Source of the DNA: Acidimicrobiia bacterium
GTDB taxonomy: Bacteria > Actinomycetota > Acidimicrobiia > Acidimicrobiales > Aldehydirespiratoraceae
Reading direction: 5' to 3'
Length of the DNA stretch: 64,000 nucleotides
Assembly (NCBI GenBank): GCA_022820805.1
Contig: JAJEEV010000009.1
Span: 186,001-250,000, forward strand
Made by a program: the position numbers and the translations under genes. The notes under the pieces were generated by a model. The model was not told the origin of the DNA, did not search any database, and saw only the letters and a list, made by a program, of their open reading frames with translations. The stretch's first letter is position 1. Each line of letters begins with the position of its first letter. Shown here in pieces: positions 52,084 through 60,059 of this stretch.

Positions 52084-53041
52084 GAGCTGGGGGGAGCCAG
52101 GTGGTTATGGACTTGGCTAGGGCTGGGCCTTGGTCTTCTTGGATGAAGTGGCTGGCCGGCTCGAACTGGGCGTGGGGCTGGCCGGCCGCGCCCGGGATGC
52201 GCTCGATCATGAAGGGCTGGAGGCCGCCGAGCACCGGGTCGCCGGGCGCCCATAGGGTGAGCACCGGCTTGGTCCACTGGCTGAGGACCTCCCAGGCGGC
52301 CAGGTTGGCGGGCACGGCCGGATCGTCGGGCGACACCGGCACCAGCATCGGGAACTGGCGGGCGCCGGCCATGTGCATCTCGTCGGGGAACGGCGCCCGG
52401 TAGGCGTCGGCGGCGGCCTCGCTCAGCTCTTTGGCGGTGGCGTTGTCGACCAGCCGGCCGCAGTCGAGGTACGGCACCTCCTGGCTGAACTGGCGCCAGA
52501 AGTCGAACCCGGCGCCGGGGGACTCGCCCACCGGCAGCGCGGTGTTGGCCAGGATCAGCCGGTCGAACAGGTCGGGGTTCTCGGCGGCGAGGCGCAGGCC
52601 GATCAGGCCGCCCCAGTCCTGGCCGAACAGGTGCAGCGGGCCCGATCCCCGCTCGGATGCGGTCGCTTCCAGGAAGTCCTTCATCCATTCGACGTGGCCC
52701 GCGTAGGTGTAGGCGGAGCGCTCGACCGGCTTGTCGGAGCGGCCGAAGCCGATCAGGTCGGGGACCATCACCCGGTGGCCGGCGCCGGCCAGGACCGGGA
52801 TCATCTTGCGGTACAGGTAGCCCCAGGTGGGTTCGCCGTGCAGCAGCAGGATCGTGGCCGTGCCGTCGTCGGGGGCGGCCGTGCCGTCCGGGGCGGGCGG
52901 GCCGTCCATCACATAGGCCATGCGCAGGCCGTCGACGGTCGCGTACCGGGGCTCGTAGGGGTAGTCGTCGATGGCGGCGAAGCGCTCGTCGGGCGTGCGC
53001 ACGAACGCCGTTCCGTCCCGGGTAGTCAGGATGTCGGTCAT
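52064..53041 (-). CDS. haloalkane dehalogenase
   Basis: 325 residues, alpha/beta hydrolase. LLLHGEPTWGYLYRKMIPV with the oxyanion HGEPTW (residues 68-73), VPDLIGFGRSDKP, nucleophile Asp142-Trp143 in LFGQDWGGLIGLRL, the acid in LWAPGDPVLGG and base His in ASHFIQEDQG. This is the HLD-I pattern: Trp next to the nucleophile holds the halide. It turns haloalkanes into alcohols and halide. ATG 53041 is chosen: TAGCGT lies 7 nt upstream. Its last codons double as the vapB operator. The guanine deaminase gene precedes it. Confidence 0.9.
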   Translation of the reverse strand: MTDILTTRDGTAFVRTPDERFAAIDDYPYEPRYATVDGLRMAYVMDGPPAPDGTAAPDDGTATILLLHGEPTWGYLYRKMIPVLAGAGHRVMVPDLIGFGRSDKPVERSAYTYAGHVEWMKDFLEATASERGSGPLHLFGQDWGGLIGLRLAAENPDLFDRLILANTALPVGESPGAGFDFWRQFSQEVPYLDCGRLVDNATAKELSEAAADAYRAPFPDEMHMAGARQFPMLVPVSPDDPAVPANLAAWEVLSQWTKPVLTLWAPGDPVLGGLQPFMIERIPGAAGQPHAQFEPASHFIQEDQGPALAKSITTWLPPALMHDSC

Positions 53042-53048
53042 GGATCCG

Positions 53049-53054
53049 ACGCTA
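53049..53054 (-). promoter_or_regulatory. -10 box for haloalkane dehalogenase gene
   Basis: TAGCGT on the minus strand, 7 nt before the ATG at 53041. Its first three bases are the stop codon (TAG) of the guanine deaminase gene. Confidence 0.45.
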
Positions 53055-54431
53055 GTGCTGTCGCCGCCGGTCACGAACCGGAAACCGGCCCGGTTTGACG
53101 CTGGTGCCGTCTACCCAGACGTGGCTGATGTCGTCGGCGGTTGCCAGGCGGACGACCTTCTCGAAGATGCGGGCGTCGTCGTCGATGGACTCCCAGGTCC
53201 GGATCAACCCGCCGGGACGGTCGAGCCGGACCGCCATGGCGTCGAAGCGGCGCCCGGGCTCGATCAGCCCCACCGGCAGGTCGACCACCGAGGCCCCGCC
53301 GGCGGTGGCCAGCCAGAAGGCGGTCACGGTGTCGATCCGCGAGTCGGGCACCCCCCGTTGCGCCGGGCCGAGCGCAGGGTCGACGCCGTCCTCGAGCATG
53401 CGTGAGACGGTCACCGCGTCCTGGCACACTCCGAGCAGCCCGGGCCGGGCCCCGCCGGCGATGTCGCTGCCGAGCCCCACGCCGGTGCCCACGGCCAGCG
53501 CCTGCCGAACCCTGAACACGGCGTTGGCGAAGTACGAGTTCGACAGCGGGCAGTGGGCCACACCGGCCCGGCGGTCGGCGGCCATGGCCATCTCGAAGTC
53601 GGTCAGGTGGTCGCTGTGGGCCAGCACCGTGCGCGGGCGCAACAGGCCGAAGCGGTCGAGGGCTCTCGGATCTGAGGTGCCGAATCGCTCGATGGCGTAG
53701 CCGCAGTGCCAGTCCGACTCGGCACAGTGGGTCTGGACCCGCACCCCGGTGGCCTCGGCCAGCTCGCCCAGCCCTTGGAGCAGCCCGTCGGTGCAGGCCG
53801 GGGTGAATCGGGGGGTGATGATCGGCTCCACGAGGGGGCTGCGCAGCGCCGCCACCGCCTCGATGGACCTTGCCGATGCGTCCACGCCGGCTGCGGCGGT
53901 GGCGTCCCGGTACCACGCGGGCGTGCCCTCGGGGTGGTCCATCGCCACCCGCCCGACCAGGGCCCGCTGGCCGTGGCGGGCGCAGGCCCGGGCCAGCGAT
54001 GTGGTTGCGTCCAGGTGGTTGGACGAGTAGTAGACGGCGGTGGTGGTGCCGCCCGCTAGCAGGGTCGGCACCATGTCGTCCCACACGGCGGCCGCGAAGT
54101 CGTGGTCGGCGTAGCGGGCCTCCAGCGGGAACGTGTACTCGAACAGCCAGCGCTCCAGCGGCAGGTCGAGCCCGGTGCCGAGTTGGGGCCATTGGGGTGC
54201 ATGGATGTGCATGTCGACCAGGCCGGGCAGCAGCAGCGTGCTCGGTGCCAGCTCCACCCGCTCGGAGGCGGCGGCCAGCGCGCTCTGGCCTGCGGCTGCG
54301 CCCTCGGGGGTGGAGCGGTCGTGGACGGCCGTGATGGCACCGGTGCTGTCGACCTCCACCACGGCGTCGGCGACGGTGAGGCGGTCCGGCGCGGGCGTCT
54401 GCATCAGGGTCCCGGACACCGCCAGCGTCAT
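53052..54431 (-). CDS. guaD: guanine deaminase
   Basis: 459 residues, amidohydrolase. PGLVDMHIHAPQWPQLGTGL (metal His-x-His and substrate Arg/Gln region), LPLERWLFEYTFPLEARYAD, TCHCAES-like VQTHCAESDWHC, VLAHSDHLTD, HCPLSNSYFA and GLGSDIAGG agree with guanine deaminases, which convert guanine to xanthine with one zinc ion. ATG at 54431 lies 6 nt after TACGGT. Part of a minus-strand run with the dehalogenase and threonine aldolase, each of which has its own -10 box, so they may not be one operon. Confidence 0.9.
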   Translation of the reverse strand: MTLAVSGTLMQTPAPDRLTVADAVVEVDSTGAITAVHDRSTPEGAAAGQSALAAASERVELAPSTLLLPGLVDMHIHAPQWPQLGTGLDLPLERWLFEYTFPLEARYADHDFAAAVWDDMVPTLLAGGTTTAVYYSSNHLDATTSLARACARHGQRALVGRVAMDHPEGTPAWYRDATAAAGVDASARSIEAVAALRSPLVEPIITPRFTPACTDGLLQGLGELAEATGVRVQTHCAESDWHCGYAIERFGTSDPRALDRFGLLRPRTVLAHSDHLTDFEMAMAADRRAGVAHCPLSNSYFANAVFRVRQALAVGTGVGLGSDIAGGARPGLLGVCQDAVTVSRMLEDGVDPALGPAQRGVPDSRIDTVTAFWLATAGGASVVDLPVGLIEPGRRFDAMAVRLDRPGGLIRTWESIDDDARIFEKVVRLATADDISHVWVDGTSVKPGRFPVRDRRRQH

Positions 54432-54437
54432 GGCGCC

Positions 54438-54443
54438 ACCGTA
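54438..54443 (-). promoter_or_regulatory. -10 box for guanine deaminase gene
   Basis: TACGGT on the minus strand, 6 nt before the ATG at 54431; leaderless type. Confidence 0.5.
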
Positions 54444-54475
54444 CTCACCCCCGCGTTCTGAAATATCCCTGAGGC

Positions 54476-55489
54476 CTAGGCGAGAAGATCGGTGAAGGCT
54501 TCGATAGTGGTCTCTATGTCGTCGGCGGTGACGTCCAAGTGGGTGACCAGCCGGGACCGCGACCCCTTCCAGCGGGTCTCGATGCCGCGGCCGGCCAGCG
54601 CGTCAGCCAGGTTCGGGGCGCTGTCGACCAGATCTGTGTCGATGCGGATGAACACCATGTTGGTGGCGCACGAGTCGATCTTGACGCCGTCAATCGCGGC
54701 CAGGCCGTCGGCCAGCCGGGCCGCGTTGACGTGGTCGTCGGCCAGCCGGTCGATGTGGTGCTCCAGCGCGTAGAGGCCCGCGGCGGCCACGATCCCGGCC
54801 TGGCGGAGCCCGCCGCCCAGCATCTTGCGCCACTTGTGGGCCTCGTCGATCAGGTCCGCCGGCCCGGCCAGCACTGACCCCATGGGCGCGCCCAGCCCCT
54901 TCGACAGGCACACCGACACCGTGTCGAACGGCGCGGCCACCGCCGCCGGCGTCACCCCCAGCGCCACCGCGGCATTCCACAAGCGGGCCCCGTCGAGGTG
55001 GTGGGCCAGGCCGTGACGGTCCGCCAGCGCGGCCGACGCATCCATCTGGTCCAGCGTGAGCACCCTGCCGTCGGCGGTGTTCTCGAGGCACAGCAGCCGG
55101 GTGCGGGCGAAGTGATGGTCGGGCGACTTCACGGCGTCCTCGGCGGCGGCGAGGTCGATCATGCCGTCGTCGTGGCGGGGCACCGGCTGGGGCTGGATGG
55201 AGCCGAGCACCGCCGCCCCGCCGCCCTCGTACATGTAGGTGTGGGCGTGGTCGCCGACGATGTACTCGTCGCCGCGCCCGCAGTGGGCCAGCAGCCCGCA
55301 GAGGTTGCCCTGGGTGCCGCTGGTGACGAACAGTGCGGCCTCCTTGCCGAGCAGTTCAGCAACGGCCTCCTGGAGCTCGTTGACGGTGGGATCCTCGCCG
55401 TACACGTCGTCGCCCACCTCGGCCGCGGCCATGGCCGCCCGCATGGCCGGCGCAGGCCGGGTGACGGTGTCGGAGCGAAGGTCGATCAC
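54476..55489 (-). CDS. ltaE: low-specificity L-threonine aldolase
   Basis: 337 residues, fold-type I PLP enzyme. [62 protein letters not shown] and the PLP lysine in [16 protein letters not shown] are canonical. It cleaves threonine (or allo-threonine) to glycine and acetaldehyde. GTG at 55489 is 6 nt after TAACCT (55496-55501), marking a leaderless start. No neighbour is obviously linked to glycine metabolism. Confidence 0.92.
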   Translation of the reverse strand: MIDLRSDTVTRPAPAMRAAMAAAEVGDDVYGEDPTVNELQEAVAELLGKEAALFVTSGTQGNLCGLLAHCGRGDEYIVGDHAHTYMYEGGGAAVLGSIQPQPVPRHDDGMIDLAAAEDAVKSPDHHFARTRLLCLENTADGRVLTLDQMDASAALADRHGLAHHLDGARLWNAAVALGVTPAAVAAPFDTVSVCLSKGLGAPMGSVLAGPADLIDEAHKWRKMLGGGLRQAGIVAAAGLYALEHHIDRLADDHVNAARLADGLAAIDGVKIDSCATNMVFIRIDTDLVDSAPNLADALAGRGIETRWKGSRSRLVTHLDVTADDIETTIEAFTDLLA

Positions 55490-55495
55490 ACGATC

Positions 55496-55501
55496 AGGTT
55501 A
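55496..55501 (-). promoter_or_regulatory. -10 box for threonine aldolase gene
   Basis: TAACCT on the minus strand, 6 nt before the GTG at 55489. Fits the leaderless pattern. Confidence 0.45.
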
Positions 55502-55564
55502 AGCCGCCTAGCAGCGCATGGGTCCCGCACGCGGCTCACGGGCGGGGGAGCCGGGGTGTCGGCG

Positions 55565-56254
55565 TTAGGGGCGGGCGCTACGGGGGACGTCCAGGGCGTT
55601 GAAGACGTCGATCCAGCGTGACGGGACTACGGGCCAGGCGAAGAACTTCATGGCCAGGTTCACCGCTGGGCCGATAACCACCAGCCAGTACACCGTCCCC
55701 CAGCCCACCGTGCCGCCCAGGATCGCGCCGATTGTGAAGGGCACGGCCTCGATGATGAACCGGGCCAGCCAGATGGGGACGCCGCGGCGGTGCATGGCCG
55801 TCATGACGCCGTCGCGGGGTCCCGGGCCCAGCATGACGCCGAGGTACAGGCCCGAGCCCAGCGCCACCAGCAGCGGGCTGGTAAGCGTCAGGGCCACCTG
55901 CCCGTACACGGAGGCGGGCTGGTCGAAGAGAGCCAGCGTCACGTCAGTGGACAGGCCCACGACCACTGCGTTCATGAGCGTGCCGAAGCCGATCGGTTCG
56001 CCCGCCCAGATCAGGCCGGCGACCAGTGCCAGGCCGGTGAGTATCGCAACCGTGCCGATGGTCAGCGGGGTGTGCAGCGAGAAGCCCTCGTCCCAGACCA
56101 CCCAGGGACCCTGGCCCTGCCCGCCGAGCACCACGAAACCCAGCCCCATCCCGAAGATCCACAGGCCCGCGATCAGCTGCGGCAGCCGGCGGGCCATCTC
56201 GCGGGCGGTGCCGGGCCGGATGGCGCCGCCCCCGGCGGAGCGGAGGACGGGCAC
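55565..56254 (-). CDS. YczE/YyaS-like membrane protein
   Basis: 229 residues from GTG 56254. Five or six hydrophobic segments: LIAGLWIFGMGLGFVVLG, LTIGTVAILTGLALVAGLIW, FGTLMNAVVVGLSTDVTL, LLVALGSGLYLGVMLGPGPRDGVM and IGAILGGTVGWGTVYWLVVIG. The GPGPRDGVM loop is characteristic of the YczE family, whose function is not established (transport or regulation suspected). GTG lies 4 nt after the upstream stop; ATG at 56197 (MARRLPQ) is a plausible alternative. Last gene of a four-gene unit. Confidence 0.78.
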   Translation of the reverse strand: MPVLRSAGGGAIRPGTAREMARRLPQLIAGLWIFGMGLGFVVLGGQGQGPWVVWDEGFSLHTPLTIGTVAILTGLALVAGLIWAGEPIGFGTLMNAVVVGLSTDVTLALFDQPASVYGQVALTLTSPLLVALGSGLYLGVMLGPGPRDGVMTAMHRRGVPIWLARFIIEAVPFTIGAILGGTVGWGTVYWLVVIGPAVNLAMKFFAWPVVPSRWIDVFNALDVPRSARP

Positions 56255-56258
56255 GGGG

Positions 56259-57185
56259 CTAGGCGGGGGGTAGCTCGGTGACGCCGAGGGCGTCCTCACC
56301 GGCGGCGGCGTAGAAGAGCCAGCGACGGCCGCCGGCGTCGAGGATGCATGGATCGCGCAGACCGTTCTGGCGGGACGCAGCCAAGCCCCGAGCCACCGGC
56401 GTCAGGGGCTCGCCGGCGCCCTCCCACGGCTCGGTCGGCCTCATCACCTCGCTGACCGGTCCCGGGGTCCACCCGCGCCAGTCGCCGGAGGTGTCGATCA
56501 CGGTGCGGTAGATCCGCTCCGGGGCCTCGTAGCAGCGGGTGAACAGCATCTCCAGCTCCTGATGCTCGCGGTCGTGGGACAGGCAGCAGTGGCGGATCTC
56601 GTCGTCGTCGAACAGCATCGGCCCGTACTCGAAGTCCCGCAGGCCGTCGGATGAGCGGACGACCTGCGACGGCATGGCCACGCCGTACCAGGCGTCGCCG
56701 GCGTCGAACATCCGCAGGTAGCTGGGCGACACGGCCGTCACCGGCTCGATCAGCGTGAAGTGCCGCCCCGTGTCCGATGTCGCCACCATGGTCTTCTGGT
56801 TCAGCGACGGGTACACGCCCCAGCACGGCAGGTGGTCGCCGACCTCGGCCGGGACCATCCCGTGGAAGTACATCACGAAGCGCTGCCGGCGGTCGTCGGC
56901 GTGCACGTCGGGCGAGGCGATGTGGGGCTGGCGGTCCGACGGCGTGTCGTCCACGTTGAGCACGTCGGGGTCGACCATCCGCCACGGTCCGGCCGGCTCG
57001 TCGGCGGCGGCCAGCCGGATCGACTGGCCCACATGATGGGCGAAGTACATCAGGTAGCGGCCCGGAGGGTCGGGCATCCAGCCGGGAGCGGGCAGCACCG
57101 ACGGCCCGTTGACGTTGAACCGGCCGTGGTCCCGGGGGACTCCGGGTGTGGTGGTGTCGATGATGCGGTGGCGGGTCTGTGTCAT
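56259..57185 (-). CDS. five-bladed propeller (GH43/GH32-like) protein
   Basis: 308 residues. RFNVNGPSVLPAPGWMPDPPG, YLMYFAHHVGQSIRLAAADE, PDVHADDRRQRFVMYFHGM, YGPMLFDDDEIRHCC and a C-terminal ASRQNGLRDPCILDAGGRRWLFY show repeats of four-stranded blades ending in aromatic-Tyr-Phe, as in the GH43/GH32 superfamily. A glycosidase or sugar-binding role is possible, but the catalytic acids cannot be fixed. No signal peptide. ATG overlaps the pcm stop (ATGA). Position in the unit after pcm is unexplained. Confidence 0.72.
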   Translation of the reverse strand: MTQTRHRIIDTTTPGVPRDHGRFNVNGPSVLPAPGWMPDPPGRYLMYFAHHVGQSIRLAAADEPAGPWRMVDPDVLNVDDTPSDRQPHIASPDVHADDRRQRFVMYFHGMVPAEVGDHLPCWGVYPSLNQKTMVATSDTGRHFTLIEPVTAVSPSYLRMFDAGDAWYGVAMPSQVVRSSDGLRDFEYGPMLFDDDEIRHCCLSHDREHQELEMLFTRCYEAPERIYRTVIDTSGDWRGWTPGPVSEVMRPTEPWEGAGEPLTPVARGLAASRQNGLRDPCILDAGGRRWLFYAAAGEDALGVTELPPA

Positions 57186-57871
57186 TGGCGGGACCTGAAG
57201 CCGTAGGTGCCGATCAGCGGGACGAAGCGCACTGCGGTGAGCCGCTCGGCGCGGCATTCGTCGACGTGCACGGGACCGCCGTTGCCCCCGCTGCCCGCCG
57301 AGGCCGGGCGGGTGTAGCGCATGAGGAACTGGTCGTGGTGACGTGAGCCCACCGGCATCACCAGGCGCCCGCCAGGCGCGAGCTGCTCCAGCAGGGGCGG
57401 CGGCGGTGCCGGCCCGGCCGCGGTCACGACGATGGCGTCGTAGGGCGCCTCGCTGGGCCAGCCCAGCGTCCCGTCGCCCACGACGACGGTCACGTCCCCC
57501 ACCTCTTGTCCGGCCAGGGCGGCCCGGGCCTTCTCGGCCAGGCCGGGCCGCCGTTCGATGGTCACCACCCGGCCGGCAAGGGCGTGCAGCACCAGCGCCC
57601 CGTACCCGGAGCCGGTCCCGACCTCCAGCACGCGGTCGCCCGGGCGGAGCTGGGCCGCCTCGGCCATCATCGCCACCATCGCGGGCTGACTGATGGTCTG
57701 GCCCTCGCCGATGGGAAGGGGCCCGTCGTCGAACGCGGCCCCGGCGAGTCGGCGGGGAACGAAGCGCTGGCGGGGGACGCTCCCGATGGCGGCCAGCACC
57801 GCTTCGTCGCGCACGCCGTAGCGGTGGGCCTGGGTCACGAGGTCCGACAGCTGCCGCGCCGACCGGGGCAT
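57182..57871 (-). CDS. pcm: protein-L-isoaspartate O-methyltransferase
   Basis: 229 residues, SAM-dependent. VPRQRFVPRRLAGAAFDDGPLPI precedes GEGQTISQPAMVAMM (PIMT signature), VLEVGTGSGYGALVLHAL (SAM loop I) and APYDAIVVTAAGPAPP. It methylates isoaspartate to restart repair of damaged proteins. The C-terminal part carries a Gly/Ser insertion (PASAGSGGNGGPVHV). ATG start; it follows DUF2277 by 8 nt, and its stop overlaps the propeller gene. Confidence 0.9.
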   Translation of the reverse strand: MPRSARQLSDLVTQAHRYGVRDEAVLAAIGSVPRQRFVPRRLAGAAFDDGPLPIGEGQTISQPAMVAMMAEAAQLRPGDRVLEVGTGSGYGALVLHALAGRVVTIERRPGLAEKARAALAGQEVGDVTVVVGDGTLGWPSEAPYDAIVVTAAGPAPPPPLLEQLAPGGRLVMPVGSRHHDQFLMRYTRPASAGSGGNGGPVHVDECRAERLTAVRFVPLIGTYGFRSRQ

Positions 57872-57879
57872 GGGACGGA

Positions 57880-58140
57880 TCAGCGGGTGGTGCTTGCGGC
57901 GGCCCGTCTACGCAGCGGCGGCTCGGTGCGGGGCGGCGTCCGGCGGGGTGGCAGGGTGGCCAGCAGGTCGGCGGTGGCGTCGGCGACCAGCGCCACGGCC
58001 TGCTCGAATGCGGCCTCGGTCGCCGCCGATGTCTTCTGCACCCCGCTGACCTTGCGGACGTACTGGCGGGCGGCAGCCTCGATCTCGGTGCTGGTGGCGG
58101 GCGGGGCCAGTCCCCGGAGGGTGGTGATGTTGCGGCACAT
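57880..58140 (-). CDS. DUF2277 family protein
   Basis: 86 residues. MCRNITTLRGLAPPATSTEI followed by EAAARQYVRKVSGVQKTS is the DUF2277 signature; family function unknown. The C-terminus is Arg/Pro rich (LPPRRTPPRTEPPLRRRAA), longer than the usual 65-70 residue family. Cys2 follows the start Met directly. First gene of a unit with pcm, the propeller and YczE proteins. ATG lies 7 nt after TAGAGT. Confidence 0.85.
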   Translation of the reverse strand: MCRNITTLRGLAPPATSTEIEAAARQYVRKVSGVQKTSAATEAAFEQAVALVADATADLLATLPPRRTPPRTEPPLRRRAAASTTR

Positions 58141-58147
58141 GGCCGCG

Positions 58148-58153
58148 ACTCTA
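58148..58153 (-). promoter_or_regulatory. -10 box for DUF2277-pcm unit
   Basis: TAGAGT on the minus strand, 7 nt before the ATG at 58140. Leaderless type. Confidence 0.45.
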
Positions 58154-58183
58154 CGCCCTGATCGCACTACCGATCCGTTGAGA

Positions 58184-58206
58184 GCCACCGCAGTCCGCAG
58201 TGTGGC
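58184..58206. promoter_or_regulatory. tandem repeat with inverted arms before mscR
   Basis: CCGCAGT occurs twice in tandem (58188-58201) between GCCAC (58184-58188) and GTGGC (58202-58206). It lies in the divergent gap between DUF2277 and mscR, about 25 bp before a TAGTGT box (58231-58236) that may serve mscR. Possible operator. Confidence 0.3.
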
Positions 58207-58280
58207 TCGCTACTTGATGGCGCGGCCGGGCGCGGTAGTGTGCCCGGACCAGCCGGCGGGAATATCAGGAGGACGAAGAC

Positions 58281-59366
58281 ATGCCCCAGACCGTGCGAGG
58301 AGTGGTGTCGATGGCAGTGGGCGAGCCCGTCACGATCACCGATGTCGTGATCCCCGACCCGGGCCCCGGCGAGGCAGTGGTGGCCATCCAGGCCTGCGGC
58401 GTCTGCCACACCGATCTGCATTACCGCGAGGGCGGGATCAACGACGAGTTCCCCTTCCTGCTGGGCCATGAGGCGGCCGGAGTGGTGGAGTCCGTCGGTG
58501 ACGGCGTGACCGAGGTGGAGGTCGGCGACTACGTGATCCTCAACTGGCGGGCCGTGTGCGGCCAGTGCCGCTCGTGCCTGCGGGGCCGATCCCACATCTG
58601 CTTCAGCACCCACAACGCGTCCCAGAAGATGACCCTGGCCGACGGCACCGAGCTGTCGCCGGCGCTCGGCATCGGAGCGTTCGTCGAGAAGACCCTCGTC
58701 GCTGCGGGCCAGTGCACCAAGGTCGACTCGTCGGCCCCGGCCACCGCCGCGGGCCTGCTGGGCTGCGGGGTGATGGCCGGCATCGGCGCGGCCATCAACA
58801 CGGGCGGCGTGGGCCGGGGCGACAGCGTGGCCGTGTTCGGCTGCGGGGGCGTGGGCGACGCCGCCATCGCGGGGGCCAAGCTGGCCGGGGCTCACACGAT
58901 CATCGGCGTCGACATCGACGACCGCAAGCTGGAGTGGGCCAGGGCCTTCGGCGCCACCCACACCGTCAACTCGTCCGAGACCGACCCGGTGGAGGCCATC
59001 CAGGCCCTCACCGGCGGAAACGGCGTGGACGTGGCCATCGAGGCCGTCGGCCTGCCCCAGACGTACCGCCAGGCCTTCGAGGCGCGCGACCTGGCCGGGA
59101 CGGTGGTGCTGGTGGGCGTGCCCCGGCCCGACATGACCATCGAGCTGCCGTTCATCGAGGTGTTCGGCCGGGGCGGGGCCCTCAAGTCGAGCTGGTACGG
59201 CGACTGCCTGCCGAGCCGGGACTTCCCCATGCTGATCGACCTGTACCTGCAGGGCCGGCTGGACCTCGACGGCTTCGTGTCCGAGACGATCGGCCTCGAC
59301 GACGTGGAGGAGGCCTTCCACAAGATGGAGCGGGGCGAGGTCCTGCGCTCCGTCGTCGTGCTCTAG
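58281..59366 (+). CDS. mscR: S-(hydroxymethyl)mycothiol dehydrogenase
   Basis: 361 residues, zinc alcohol dehydrogenase family. [20 protein letters not shown] (catalytic Zn Cys), [13 protein letters not shown] (His/Glu), [18 protein letters not shown] (structural Zn), [35 protein letters not shown] (NAD loop) and [17 protein letters not shown] match mycothiol-dependent formaldehyde dehydrogenase (MscR/AdhE2) almost line by line. It oxidises the formaldehyde-mycothiol adduct, also reduces nitrosomycothiol. AGGAGG eight nt before the ATG. The metallo-hydrolase follows. Confidence 0.94.
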   Translation: MPQTVRGVVSMAVGEPVTITDVVIPDPGPGEAVVAIQACGVCHTDLHYREGGINDEFPFLLGHEAAGVVESVGDGVTEVEVGDYVILNWRAVCGQCRSCLRGRSHICFSTHNASQKMTLADGTELSPALGIGAFVEKTLVAAGQCTKVDSSAPATAAGLLGCGVMAGIGAAINTGGVGRGDSVAVFGCGGVGDAAIAGAKLAGAHTIIGVDIDDRKLEWARAFGATHTVNSSETDPVEAIQALTGGNGVDVAIEAVGLPQTYRQAFEARDLAGTVVLVGVPRPDMTIELPFIEVFGRGGALKSSWYGDCLPSRDFPMLIDLYLQGRLDLDGFVSETIGLDDVEEAFHKMERGEVLRSVVVL

Positions 59367-59377
59367 GAACACACCGC

Positions 59378-60007
59378 ATGCCCATCGAGCTGGTTACGAC
59401 CGACGGCATTTTCGCCCTCGACGGCGGCGAGTGGGAGGTCACCAACAACATCTGGCTGGTCGGCGACGACAGCGAGGTGCTGATCTTCGACGCGGCCCAC
59501 GACCACGAGCCCATCGCGGCCGCGGTCGCCGGACGGCGGGTGGCGGCCATCGTCTGCACCCACGGCCACAACGACCACATCAACGCGGCGGTGGCCCTAC
59601 GCGACGCGGTGGACGCACCCGTGCTGATCCATCCCGACGACCGGATGCTGTGGGACGCGGTGCATTCGGGAGACTCCCCTGATGGCGACCTGGAGCCGGG
59701 GTCGACGCTGGCCGCCGGCGGCCACGAGCTCGGCGTGATCCACACGCCGGGCCATTCGCCCGGGTGCTGCTGCTTCCATGATGCTGGTGACGGCCGGGTG
59801 CTGTCGGGCGACACCCTGTTCTGCGGCGGGCCGGGCGCCACCGGCCGCAGCTACAGCGATGAGCCCACCATCCTGCGCAGCATCCGCGACCGCCTGCTGA
59901 CCCTGCCGGCCGCCACGGTCGTGCACACCGGCCACGGCGACAACACCACCATCGGCGACGAGTCCGAGCGTGTCCTCGATCGCATGTCCGAGCTAGGCCT
60001 CGCCTGA
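59378..60007 (+). CDS. metallo-beta-lactamase fold hydrolase, mscR partner
   Basis: 209 residues. VCTHGHNDHINAA supplies the HxHxDH metal motif, TPGHSPGCCCF the next His, LSGDTLFCGGPGATGRS the Asp and VHTGHGDNTTIGDE the last His, as in glyoxalase II-type hydrolases. A homologue follows mscR in mycobacteria. Likely hydrolyses S-formylmycothiol to formate and mycothiol, by analogy with glyoxalase II. ATG 12 nt after the mscR stop; co-transcribed. Confidence 0.88.
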   Translation: MPIELVTTDGIFALDGGEWEVTNNIWLVGDDSEVLIFDAAHDHEPIAAAVAGRRVAAIVCTHGHNDHINAAVALRDAVDAPVLIHPDDRMLWDAVHSGDSPDGDLEPGSTLAAGGHELGVIHTPGHSPGCCCFHDAGDGRVLSGDTLFCGGPGATGRSYSDEPTILRSIRDRLLTLPAATVVHTGHGDNTTIGDESERVLDRMSELGLA

Positions 60008-60014
60008 GGGGGGA

Positions 60015-60059
60015 ATGCCACGAGGGGGGCGTTCGCAGCTGGTACCGGGCGGGCGCTGA
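60015..60059 (+). CDS. possible 14-residue leader ORF before serine hydrolase
   Basis: ATG at 60015, preceded closely by GAGGGGGGA, encodes MPRGGRSQLVPGGR and stops at TGA 60057-60059. The stop overlaps a CTG that starts the serine hydrolase signal peptide (CTGA). Either a coupled leader or the remnant of a frameshifted N-terminus. Confidence 0.25.
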   Translation: MPRGGRSQLVPGGR

